Assembly: GCF_035690525.1 (NCBI RefSeq)
Contig: NZ_DASSKM010000053.1
Span: 1-30,499, forward strand
Direction: 5' to 3'
Length of the DNA: 30,499 nt
Source: Salinisphaera sp035690525
GTDB lineage: Bacteria; Pseudomonadota; Gammaproteobacteria; Nevskiales; Salinisphaeraceae
Position 1 is the stretch's first letter. Each line of letters opens with the position of its first letter. Positions 13,693 to 20,992 of the stretch are shown piece by piece. A program made the translations under genes and the position numbers. Under the pieces are notes generated by a model. It did not search any database. It saw only the letters and a list, made by a program, of their open reading frames with translations, and was not told where the DNA came from.

Positions 13693-15934
13693 GGCTGACG
13701 CTCTCTGCGGGCACGGTACGGGCGGCGGGCGCGGCCCGGCCTCGATGCCGGGGGGCGGCCATTTTCGACAGCGCCGCGGCATCGAGGATGAGCGCGACGC
13801 TGCCGTCGCCGAGGATGGTGGCCGCCGACACACCGGCGACCTTACGGAAATGGGTTTCGAGGTTCTTGACCACGACCTGCTGCTGGCCGATCAGCTCATC
13901 CACGAACAAGGCAAAGCGCCTGGATTCACTGGTCACAACCACGACGATGCCGTGGTCCAGACGGCTCTCGGCATCGGTGATGCCGAACACGCTATGCAGT
14001 TCGACCAGCGGCAGATATTCGCCGCGCACCTCGACCACATGATTACCGGCGGTCACCGCGCGCACCGCGGATTCGTCGATGCGCATGGACTCCAAAATGG
14101 CGCCCAGCGCAAGAATGAATACCTCGCCGCCGGCGCGTACGGCCATGCCGTCCATAATCGCCAGCGTCAACGGCAGGATCACGCGCACGGTGGTGCCCAC
14201 GCCGTGCCGCGAGCGCAGGTCGACGTGGCCGCCGAGCTGGGCGATATTGCGCTTAACGACGTCCATTCCCACGCCGCGGCCGGACACGTCGCTGACCTGC
14301 TCGGCGGTCGAGAAGCCGGGGGCGAAGATGAGCTGCCAGACATCCTCGTCGGGCATGTCGTCGGACACGGCCAGGCCGTTGCTCTTCGCCTTGGCAAGAA
14401 TCCGCTCGCGCGACAACCCGGCGCCGTCGTCGCCGATGCCGATGACGACGTTGCCCCCCTCGTGATGGGCGGAAAGCGTGAGTTGCCCGGTAGCGGGCTT
14501 GCCGGCCGCGATGCGCGTCGGCCCGTCCTCGATGCCGTGGTCGAGGCTGTTGCGCACCAGGTGCGTCATCGGGTCCATGATGCGCTCGATCAGGCCCTTG
14601 TCGAGTTCGGTCGCGCCGCCCCGGGTTTCCAGATTCACATCTTTACCGAGCTTGGCGCTGAGATCGCGGACCAGGCGCGGAAAGCGATTGAAGGCGAAAT
14701 CCATCGGCACCATGCGCACCGACATCACCGCCTCCTGCAGATCGCGGGCGTTGCGCGAGAGTTGGCTCATGCCTTCGGACAAAGCCTCGCCACGCTCTCG
14801 GTCCAGCTCACCGGCCGCGCGTTCGAGCATGGACTGGGTAATGACGAGCTCGCCGACCAGATTGATGATGTGATCGATCTTGTCGGTCGGCACGCGCACC
14901 GACGTGGATTCGGCGTTGCCGCTCTCGCGCCGGCGTTCGGCTCCGTTGCCGGCGCCGGCCGGGCTCGGCCGCTCGATATCGCCCGTCGCCGCGTCGGGCG
15001 CCGGCGCGGCCGCCGGGCCGGAAGCCGGTTGATCGGTATCCGGGCCCGCGGGCTCGACCGCAATCTGGGCCGGATCGAGCCGAAAGGCGAGCACGGCGGC
15101 GATGTCTTCGATCGACTGCTCGCTGATCAGGTCGAGTATGAGCGTATCGCCGTCGGCGCGCTCGCCGGTCAGTTCGCCCAGCAGATCGACCTCCTCGATC
15201 AGCCCCGCCCGATCGGCGTCGCCCACGCCGGTCAGCGTGAGCCGCAGCCGCTGCCGGCTCGGGCCGCTTTCGGCGGCCGGCGTGATTCGCACCTGCCCAG
15301 CGTCGACGATGAAGCAAAGCACGGCGATGATGTCATCATCGGAAACCGAGGTGACGAGTTTCAGCGCCAGGGTATCGGCGTCGTCGCGGCGGTCGGCTAC
15401 CGTGCCGAACAGATCGAGCTCCCCGGCCAGCGCGTCGGCCTCACCGGGGCGCAGCCCCGTGATACACACATCGAGCCGGCGCTCGGCATGATCGCCTGCG
15501 GTCGCGGCGGCCGGCGCGGCTGGCTCAGCCGCGGGCGTCGCCGGCGCGGCCTCGTCTTCGGCAAGCCGTTGCAGTACGCGGCAGATGCGATCGGCGGCTT
15601 CGGCGTCCGGCGCAACCCCTTCGCGATAGGATTCGACCTGACCTTTGAGCACGTCGCCGGCCTCCAACAGGATGTCGACCGCGGCCCGGTCCAGCGCGAG
15701 TTCGCCGTTACGGGCGCGATCGAGCAGATTCTCCATGCGGTGCGTGGTGTTCTGTAGCGCTTCGAAGCCGAATGTGCCGGCGCCGCCCTTGATCGAGTGG
15801 GCCGCGCGAAAGATGGCGTCCAGCGCCTCGCGCTCCGGGGCGTTGGTGTCCAGCTCGATGAGCAGGCGCTCCATGTCTTCGAGCAGTTCGGTCGCCTCCT
15901 CGAAAAAGGTGTCGTAGAAATCGCTGACGTCCAT
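13685..15934 (-). CDS. cheA: Chemotaxis histidine kinase CheA with two P2 domains
   Basis: CheA autophosphorylates in response to receptors and passes phosphate to CheY and CheB. In order the domains are as follows. The HPt domain (1-105) has His46 in AAHSIKGGAG. Two tandem P2-like CheY-binding domains follow, at about 153-218 (with GLRPGEADALAGELDLFGTV and DDDIIAVLCFIVD) and about 228-295 (with GVGDADRAGLIEEVDLLGEL and IEDIAAVLAFRLD). A Pro/Ala-rich linker (300-345) leads to the P3 dimerisation domain (about 346-410), the P4 ATPase (N box HLVRNSLDHGIED, G1 GDDGAGL, G2 GRGVGMDVV) and the CheW-like P5 (about 595-735). The 749 residues exceed the E. coli length of 654, largely because of the second P2 and the linker. 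It is followed by cheW. Confidence 0.97.
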   Translation of the reverse strand: MDVSDFYDTFFEEATELLEDMERLLIELDTNAPEREALDAIFRAAHSIKGGAGTFGFEALQNTTHRMENLLDRARNGELALDRAAVDILLEAGDVLKGQVESYREGVAPDAEAADRICRVLQRLAEDEAAPATPAAEPAAPAAATAGDHAERRLDVCITGLRPGEADALAGELDLFGTVADRRDDADTLALKLVTSVSDDDIIAVLCFIVDAGQVRITPAAESGPSRQRLRLTLTGVGDADRAGLIEEVDLLGELTGERADGDTLILDLISEQSIEDIAAVLAFRLDPAQIAVEPAGPDTDQPASGPAAAPAPDAATGDIERPSPAGAGNGAERRRESGNAESTSVRVPTDKIDHIINLVGELVITQSMLERAAGELDRERGEALSEGMSQLSRNARDLQEAVMSVRMVPMDFAFNRFPRLVRDLSAKLGKDVNLETRGGATELDKGLIERIMDPMTHLVRNSLDHGIEDGPTRIAAGKPATGQLTLSAHHEGGNVVIGIGDDGAGLSRERILAKAKSNGLAVSDDMPDEDVWQLIFAPGFSTAEQVSDVSGRGVGMDVVKRNIAQLGGHVDLRSRHGVGTTVRVILPLTLAIMDGMAVRAGGEVFILALGAILESMRIDESAVRAVTAGNHVVEVRGEYLPLVELHSVFGITDAESRLDHGIVVVVTSESRRFALFVDELIGQQQVVVKNLETHFRKVAGVSAATILGDGSVALILDAAALSKMAAPRHRGRAAPAARTVPAESVSHE

Positions 15935-15984
15935 GCCGTTCGTTGCTCTCGTCGCGCTGTGCCCAAGGCCGGCGTCGCGTCCGG

Positions 15985-16950
15985 CTACCCTGATATATCG
16001 TTCGGAACGCGCGGAACTTTAGGCACCCAGCCCAGCATCGCGCCAAGATTCATGTCCTCCGGAACATACGCCGAGGCCGAGAGAGGCCGCGAGCCGATGG
16101 TCACGGTGCGGGTCTCGATGCTGCGGCCCGAGGTCTCGATGCGCCGCTGGGCGCGATCGTTGAGCACCAGAATGCTGATGCGGCGGTTGAGCGGCGAACC
16201 GGGCCGGTCGCCCTGGATGTGCTGGGTATCGGCCGCACCGATCACGCGCAGCAGCTTGTCCGGCGCCATGCCGCCGGCCACCAGCGCGCGGCGCGCGGCG
16301 TTGGCCCGGTCGGCCGACAGCTCCCAATTACCGTAAGCGTCGGGGCCCGAGGCATAGGGCAGATCGTCGGTATGGCCGGTGAGCGTGATCTTGTTGTCCA
16401 CCGTGGACAGAATCGGCGCGATGCGCTCGATCAGCTGCTCGATATCGGGCTCGAGGCGGGCGCTGCCGATCTTGAACATCGGTCGTCGCTTGGAATCGAA
16501 GATCTGGATGCGCAGCCCGTCCGGCACCATCTGGATCTTGATCTGGGACGACATGCGATTGAGCTTCGGGTCCTGCTCGATCTGGGCCTGCAGCCGCGCG
16601 CGCAGGCGTTCCAGGCGCCGGTTGTCATGGTAGTTGGTCGCGCGCGGCGTGGTCAGCGCCACCTCGCCTTCCGAATGCACGCGGTCGTCGCCGCCGCCGG
16701 GGATGGCGCTGTTGCTGGCCGAGGGCCGGTCGCCGCCGACCAGCGCGACCTTGAGCGGCGTACGGAAATACTCGCTGACGTTCTTGAGTTCCGACTCGCT
16801 CAAACCCGACAACAGCCACATGACCAGAAAGAACGCCATCAGCGCGGTCATGAAATCGGCGTAGGCGATTTTCCAGGTGCCGTGCGACGCATGACGCTGG
16901 TGGCGCTTGCGCCGGATGACGATCGGCCGGCGCGCGTTATCGTCGCTCAC
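15985..16950 (-). CDS. motB: Flagellar stator protein MotB
   Basis: MotB forms the proton-conducting stator with MotA and anchors it to peptidoglycan. The 321-residue product has a basic cytoplasmic N-terminus, one membrane helix with the proton-carrying Asp32 (AYADFMTALMAFFLVMWLLS) and a periplasmic plug/linker. The OmpA-like domain (about 170-280) has TGHTDDLPY, SADRANAARRALV and NRRISILV. The ATG overlaps the motA stop as ATGA. The gene lies 50 bp upstream of cheA, as in the motAB-cheAW operon of enterics. Asp32 together with the motif context indicates a proton- rather than sodium-type stator. Confidence 0.97.
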   Translation of the reverse strand: MSDDNARRPIVIRRKRHQRHASHGTWKIAYADFMTALMAFFLVMWLLSGLSESELKNVSEYFRTPLKVALVGGDRPSASNSAIPGGGDDRVHSEGEVALTTPRATNYHDNRRLERLRARLQAQIEQDPKLNRMSSQIKIQMVPDGLRIQIFDSKRRPMFKIGSARLEPDIEQLIERIAPILSTVDNKITLTGHTDDLPYASGPDAYGNWELSADRANAARRALVAGGMAPDKLLRVIGAADTQHIQGDRPGSPLNRRISILVLNDRAQRRIETSGRSIETRTVTIGSRPLSASAYVPEDMNLGAMLGWVPKVPRVPNDISG

Positions 16951-17825
16951 GAGTCCTCCCGGGCGCCCCCGGCACGCACTTCGCGCACGTGGTTCTCCAG
17001 TTCCGAAAAGGCCGGGCGCTCGGCCGAGAATAGCGCCTTACGGCCGAACTCGATCGCCAGCGGCGGCGCATAGCCGTTCAGATGCGCCAGCAGCGTGACC
17101 TTGATGGTTTGGAGTATCTTGACCACGTCGTCGATCTGGGTCCGCACCCTGGAGGCCAGCGGCGAAACGAAACCGTAGGCCAACAGGATGCCGAGGAACG
17201 TGCCCACCATGGCATGCGCGACCAGCGGCCCGACGCCCGCCGGTTCCAGCGACGCCGAACCCAGCGCATGCACCACTCCCATGACCGCCGCCACGATGCC
17301 GAACGCCGGCAGGGCGTCGCCCATGGCCGAAAGTCCGATCGCGGGCACTTCGGCCTCTTGCTGGAAGGTCTCGATCTCGTGATCCATCAGGGCCTCGATC
17401 TCGAACGCGTCCATATTGCCGCTGATCATCAGGCGCAGATAATCGGTGATGAAATTCATGATCATCGGATCGGCCAGCAGGGTCGGGTAGCTAGCGAACA
17501 GCGCGCTCTCGGCCGGGTTTTCGATTTCGGCCTCGAGCGCCATCATGCCCTGCTGACGCGCCTTGGCCATAAGCAGGTAGAGCAGCGTCATCAAATCCAG
17601 GCAGGTCGCCTTACGGTAGCGGTGCCCGCGCAGCAGCTTGGGAAATACGCGGATCATCGCGGACACGCCCTTGCCGTTGGTCGAGGCCAGGAACGCGCCG
17701 ATGCCGGCGCCGAAGATGATCATGAACTCGGCCGGCTGATAGAGCACGCCCATGTAGCCGCCGAGCAGGACATAGCCGCCCAAAACGGACATGAGGACAA
17801 CGATATAGCCAGCGACAACAAGCAC
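16947..17825 (-). CDS. motA: Flagellar stator protein MotA
   Basis: MotA surrounds MotB and transmits force to FliG. Starting at the GTG at 17825 it has 292 residues (E. coli 295), beginning with the family's usual LVVAGYIVVLMSVLGGY. AAGGG-like purines (AAGGG) lie eight bases upstream. The open frame extends to 18026, but that part lacks homology and contains the sigma-28 promoter. Four membrane segments are visible, near 1-22, 28-48, about 165-187 and about 200-220. The conserved prolines are LPAFGIVAAVMG and YGFVSPLA. The cytoplasmic loop contains RKATCLDLMTLLYLLMAKAR, the region that contacts FliG. The stop overlaps motB. Confidence 0.95.
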   Translation of the reverse strand: MLVVAGYIVVLMSVLGGYVLLGGYMGVLYQPAEFMIIFGAGIGAFLASTNGKGVSAMIRVFPKLLRGHRYRKATCLDLMTLLYLLMAKARQQGMMALEAEIENPAESALFASYPTLLADPMIMNFITDYLRLMISGNMDAFEIEALMDHEIETFQQEAEVPAIGLSAMGDALPAFGIVAAVMGVVHALGSASLEPAGVGPLVAHAMVGTFLGILLAYGFVSPLASRVRTQIDDVVKILQTIKVTLLAHLNGYAPPLAIEFGRKALFSAERPAFSELENHVREVRAGGAREDS

Positions 17826-17884
17826 TTGCAGAACCCTTGGCGATCGGCACGACCGCGTTGAACGACTATGATGGCGTAGAGCGT

Positions 17885-17911
17885 TTAACGGCCGATCGGG
17901 GGTGAACTTGA
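17885..17911 (-). promoter_or_regulatory. Sigma-28 (FliA) promoter of the motAB-che operon
   Basis: On the minus strand TCAAGTTC (17911-17904), an exact 11-bp spacer and GCCGTTAA (17892-17885) match the FliA consensus closely. It lies about 60 bp before the motA GTG. It would drive motA through cheZ and perhaps flhBAE. The flhC-motA gap of 246 bp holds nothing else that I can support. Confidence 0.75.
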
Positions 17912-18071
17912 ATGCGGGGCCCGCTTGAAAACGCGCCGGAGCGACTCGATTGACCCATCGTTGCAGGCAAACGCCGGCGGCGGAACAAGCCCCGCCTGCC
18001 CATAGCATCGAGACCGCCCGATCCACCTTTGACGGCGCGCATGCCCCGTGCGCCGGCCAAACGCAATACCC

Positions 18072-18617
18072 CTAATGCGTCATCCGGGCGGCAGCCTTCT
18101 TCTTGCGTGTCTTGCCGGCTCTGGAGGGCGGCTGGCAGATACCGCACACGAAGTCGCGGTCCAGGCTCAGCGCATGATTGACGAAGCTGCCATGACAACG
18201 CTGGCAGGTCGATAGCGTCATCATGTCGCTTTCGAAGAACCGCACCAGCATCCAGGCGCGGGTCAAACCAAGTACCGGCTTGCCGTCGTCGCCGAGCGGC
18301 ACTTGATCCAGATACAGACGATAAGCGCTGACTACGGATTGCATGCGGTCGCGGTTCGGGTGCGCCGCCAGCGACAGGTAGACGTTGTAAAACAACGACG
18401 AATGGATATTCGGCAGCCAGGTCACGTACCAGTCGGTCGAGAACGGCAGCATGCCCTTGGGCGGCGACTCGCCGTGGATCTCCTTGTACAGATTGATCAG
18501 CCGGCGCCGGCTGATGCCTGTTTCGGTCTGCAGCACCTGCAACCGTGCGCCGAGCTGGATCATTTCGATCGCCAGACTGATCTGGCGTCCTTCGTCGATG
18601 ACGCTCTTTTCGGTCAT
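18072..18617 (-). CDS. flhC: Flagellar master transcriptional activator FlhC
   Basis: FlhC forms the FlhD4C2 complex that activates class 2 flagellar promoters. It carries most of the DNA-contacting and zinc-binding parts. The 181-residue product shows four cysteines, C138 and C141 (STCQRCHGSF) and C158 and C161 (FVCGICQPP), spaced exactly as the zinc ligands of E. coli FlhC. It also has the N-terminal helical region with GARLQVLQTETGISRRRLIN and the conserved DWYVTWLPNIHSSLFYNVY. A GGGGAC ribosome site precedes the ATG. It lies 33 bp after flhD. Confidence 0.96.
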   Translation of the reverse strand: MTEKSVIDEGRQISLAIEMIQLGARLQVLQTETGISRRRLINLYKEIHGESPPKGMLPFSTDWYVTWLPNIHSSLFYNVYLSLAAHPNRDRMQSVVSAYRLYLDQVPLGDDGKPVLGLTRAWMLVRFFESDMMTLSTCQRCHGSFVNHALSLDRDFVCGICQPPSRAGKTRKKKAAARMTH

Positions 18618-18650
18618 GTCGTCCCCTACGCGATCGGCGAGCCGAACCGA

Positions 18651-19190
18651 TCAGCCGTGTCGTCCATCGGCCCCCCGATGCTCTTTGCGTGTGTCGCCTT
18701 CCTCTGCGCGATCGGCGGCACGTCGCGGACCCTGGCGGCGATCCTCGGCGCCGCGACGCTCGTCTTGACGGCGTTCCTCGACCCGGCGCTCGACGCCGTC
18801 GGGCGGCCCCTGGTCGTGAATGCGACGATCGCCCTGGCGGCGTTCACCCTGACGCCGTTCGCTCTGACGACGATCGTTGGCGGCGCGGCGCTCGTTGCTG
18901 CCGAGCAGGATCGCCGCGTGCACCTGTCGCATCCGGTCGTCACTGTTGGCCCGCACCAGCGAATGCAGTTGATCGGCGTCCTGTAGCGAAAAATGACACA
19001 GCAACTGATTGCAGCGTGCCAGACGCACCAGTTCCGACACCGGAATACGGCTAAGCAGATCCGCCATTTCATCGTCGATCTTCAGGCGAAACATGGCCGC
19101 CTCGCGATCGGTGTTGATCAGACGCTGCATCAGCAGCAGGTACGACAGATTGACCTCGCGGATATCGTCGAGCAGATGATCGGTTTCCAA
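18651..19190 (-). CDS. flhD: Flagellar master regulator FlhD with an extended charged tail
   Basis: FlhD is the partner of FlhC in the master activator. Residues 1-97 match FlhD, with LLDDIREVNLSYLLLMQRLI near the start, AMFRLKIDDEMADLL, and Cys65 in NQLLCHF. From about residue 98 a tail of roughly 80 residues follows, extremely rich in Arg, Glu, Asp, Gln and Gly. It is built on repeated RRQxERR-type units (ERRQGERRQGDRR, then EERRQDERRGAEDRRQGPRR). Usual FlhD proteins are about 105-120 residues and lack it. The start codon is a TTG at 19190 with GAGG six bases upstream. The tail is unlikely to be a frameshift artefact because the frame stays open to just before flhC and the repeat pattern is coherent. 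Confidence 0.93.
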   Translation of the reverse strand: METDHLLDDIREVNLSYLLLMQRLINTDREAAMFRLKIDDEMADLLSRIPVSELVRLARCNQLLCHFSLQDADQLHSLVRANSDDRMRQVHAAILLGSNERRAANDRRQSERRQGERRQGDRRIHDQGPPDGVERRVEERRQDERRGAEDRRQGPRRAADRAEEGDTRKEHRGADGRHG

Positions 19191-19298
19191 TTGGCACCTC
19201 GCGCTTCGGCGTCGTCTTGCCTGCCGCCATCGACAGGGGTTTCGAACGCCGCCCCCAAGCGTGAGCGATTAGGTGGCGCATCGGACGCCTCGTTCACA

Positions 19299-19328
19299 AT
19301 TATCAACTTATTGGAAACAACCCGACAA
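19299..19328 (-). promoter_or_regulatory. Candidate flhDC promoter
   Basis: On the minus strand TTGTCG (19328-19323) and GATAAT (19304-19299) are separated by 18 bp, about 110 bp before the flhD start. A TTGACT six bases further upstream would give too long a spacer. An AT-rich near-palindrome, GTAAAAAATATTTTAC (19353-19368), lies between this promoter and the repeat element and could be a regulator site. This is an inference from sequence alone. Confidence 0.35.
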
Positions 19329-19370
19329 AGTCAAAGCCGCTCATCGGATTATGTAAAAAATATTTTACTA

Positions 19371-19636
19371 GGGGCTATTGCCGCTTCATACGACGCCGCG
19401 CCGGCGGCCATTTTGGTGCAAGACAAGGCGCAGCGGGCGTACGGTAGTCATTCTACCGTAGCGCGCTGCAACGCAGGATTGCGCCAAAATGGCCCCGGCC
19501 CTTCGGGTTGCAGCCCCAAATCGCGCCATCCGGTGTTGCAGAGCTTGACCGCAGAATGACTGCGGTCGGCGCTCTGCGTCTTGGCTGACACGATTTGGGG
19601 CTGCAACGCGGGGCCGTATGAAGCGGCAACAGCCCC
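19371..19636. mobile_element. Cloverleaf inverted-repeat element, copy 2
   Basis: This is the second copy of the 266-bp element at 4339-4604, in reverse orientation, with about 11 mismatches and no gaps (roughly 96% identity). Its ends GGGGCTATTGCCGCTTCATA and GGGGCTGTTGCCGCTTCATA are inverted repeats with one mismatch, each bordered by TA (19369-19370 and 19637-19638). That is consistent with a TA target duplication, as made by Tc1/mariner or IS630-type enzymes. The hairpins are preserved. The central stem here is a perfect 8 bp (GACCGCAG-TCATT-CTGCGGTC on the minus strand). It occupies most of the 445-bp gap between fhlB and flhD, and its end completes the fhlB stop codon. Confidence 0.8.
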
Positions 19637-19962
19637 TAATATCGCGTTTTCTCGCGGCTCGCCACGGCCGCCTGCTCCAGCTCGTACACCCATGCCAACA
19701 GCTCCGCGACCGCGACATATAACGATGGCGGAATATGTGCATCCAGGTCGACCTGCGCCAAAAGTCGAACGAGTTCGGGCTCGGCATGCACCTGTAGCCC
19801 ATGCTCTCTCGCGCGCGAGATGATGGCGTCCGCGATATCGCCATAGCCCTTGGCGATAACGCGCGGGGCTACGTCGTCGGTTTCGTAGCGCAGCGCAACC
19901 GCTTGGCGGCGGATGTCGCCAAGCGCCTCGCCCCCGGCTGCCTCGCCCTGATCGCCGCTCAT
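19636..19962 (-). CDS. fhlB: FhlB, stand-alone FlhB C-terminal domain homologue
   Basis: This 108-residue protein matches the part of FlhB just after the NPTH cleavage site, with AVALRYETDDVAPRVIAKGY, then GDIADAIISRAREHGLQVHA and DLDAHIPPSLYVAVAELLAW. It aligns with AVALAYEGERMAAPRVVAKG and ALYTAVAEVLAWVYQL of FlhB in this window. It has no membrane segment and no NPTH motif. Such FhlB proteins occur beside fliK in many bacteria and are thought to substitute for or modulate the cleaved FlhB fragment during substrate switching. It starts by ATGA overlap with the fliK-like gene. The TAG stop is formed at the junction with the repeat element. Confidence 0.85.
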   Translation of the reverse strand: MSGDQGEAAGGEALGDIRRQAVALRYETDDVAPRVIAKGYGDIADAIISRAREHGLQVHAEPELVRLLAQVDLDAHIPPSLYVAVAELLAWVYELEQAAVASREKTRY

Positions 19963-20981
19963 GCGGCCGGCTCGGCCATCAGGCGTACCGAGGAACGGTC
20001 GAAACCGGCCTCGCGCAGCCGCCGGCGCAGCGTTTCCAGGTCGGCGGCGATCAACTCGCGCCCGGCGCCGCGCTCGGCCCAGGCGGCCACGCTCACACGA
20101 TCGCCGGCCACCCGCAGCCGCGCCTCGAAGGCGCCGATGCCCGGCAGGTCGAGCGCCAGCGCGGTGCTCGCGGGCGCCGCGCCGTCGTTTTCCCGCGGCC
20201 TGCCGTCGGACTCCGACTCGATGGTCCAGCGCATCGGCGCCCCGCTCCAGGCTTCGCCCTGCCACTGGAAGACGCCGCTGGACAGAAGCTCGAGCTGCTG
20301 TCGAACCAGTGCCGCCAGACGCGGATCGACGATTGCAGGCGCGGCGTTTCCGGCCGCCGCCGTGTCGCCGCCCGGCGTTCCGGCGGCGCCGCTCGGAGCC
20401 GGCGTGAAAGCCAGTCGCGCCTGCGGCTCATCGGCCAACCGCGATTTGGGGAACTGGCCACGCACCCAGGCTGCGAGATGCGATTCGTAGAACAATCCGC
20501 TGGCCGTGACCTGCTGCGCGAGCAGCGCCGACAACTCGGCGGGCCGCGGCGTCATCGTATGGGCGGTCAGCGGCCGGGGCGCACTCGCCGCCGACGGTTC
20601 GCCGCGAGCCGCATTGACCCGCGCCAACAGACGCGCCAGCACGCCGCCGCCGCGCGACAGATGCAGTTCAGCCGAACGCTCGAGCGCCAAACCGCCGGCC
20701 GAACCGCCGACAAGAGCGCGCGCGATGGCGCGCGCGCTCGGCGCGTCGCTGTTCGCCGCGCCCGCCCTCGTGCCGGCGGCGCCGCGTACCCTGCCGGCAC
20801 CGCTCTCGTGCCCCGGATAGGCCCGTGTCGCGTCGCGCGCCGGCGGCGACATTTCGCCGCTAACCGGGCGCAGCGCCGCCAGCGGGCCCTGCGCCGCGCG
20901 CTGGCCCACGCGGGCCACATCCCCGGCCCGCCCCAGTACCTGCGGCAGCAGGGTATCAAGAATGGGAGTGATGCTACCCAC
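19959..20981 (-). CDS. FliK-like hook-length control protein
   Basis: From the GTG at 20981 this gene encodes 340 residues. The first ~220 are Ala/Arg/Pro/Ser-rich and probably disordered. The C-terminal region (about 240-335) has the pattern of the FliK C-terminal (Flg_hook) domain: hydrophobic beta strands around LDLPGIGAFEARLRVAGDRV, then LETLRRRLREAGFDRSSVRL. FliK measures hook length and triggers FlhB switching. Its place between fliT and fhlB, with an ATGA overlap to fhlB, supports this. The start is uncertain: the frame is open to 21092 within fliT, but that part looks like shadow, and the GTG 12 bp after the fliT stop lacks a clear ribosome site. Similarity is weak, so it is called FliK-like. 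Confidence 0.72.
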   Translation of the reverse strand: MGSITPILDTLLPQVLGRAGDVARVGQRAAQGPLAALRPVSGEMSPPARDATRAYPGHESGAGRVRGAAGTRAGAANSDAPSARAIARALVGGSAGGLALERSAELHLSRGGGVLARLLARVNAARGEPSAASAPRPLTAHTMTPRPAELSALLAQQVTASGLFYESHLAAWVRGQFPKSRLADEPQARLAFTPAPSGAAGTPGGDTAAAGNAAPAIVDPRLAALVRQQLELLSSGVFQWQGEAWSGAPMRWTIESESDGRPRENDGAAPASTALALDLPGIGAFEARLRVAGDRVSVAAWAERGAGRELIAADLETLRRRLREAGFDRSSVRLMAEPAA

Positions 20982-20992
20982 GGGCCGGGCCG

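Noticed and set aside
13664..15757. A 697-codon open frame on the plus strand opposite cheA and cheW
   Set aside because: It mirrors the conserved cheA frame. Its translation is rich in His/Arg/Gly/Asp with no recognisable domain, as expected for an antisense frame of a high-GC gene.
17841..17867. Another sigma-28-like spacing nearer to motA (GCCGATCG box)
   Set aside because: The matching -35 box AGTCGTTC is poor. The site at 17885-17911 fits both boxes far better.
18689..19054. Plus-strand frames opposite the FlhD tail
   Set aside because: They arise from the Arg/Glu repeat codons of flhD read in reverse; no start signals.
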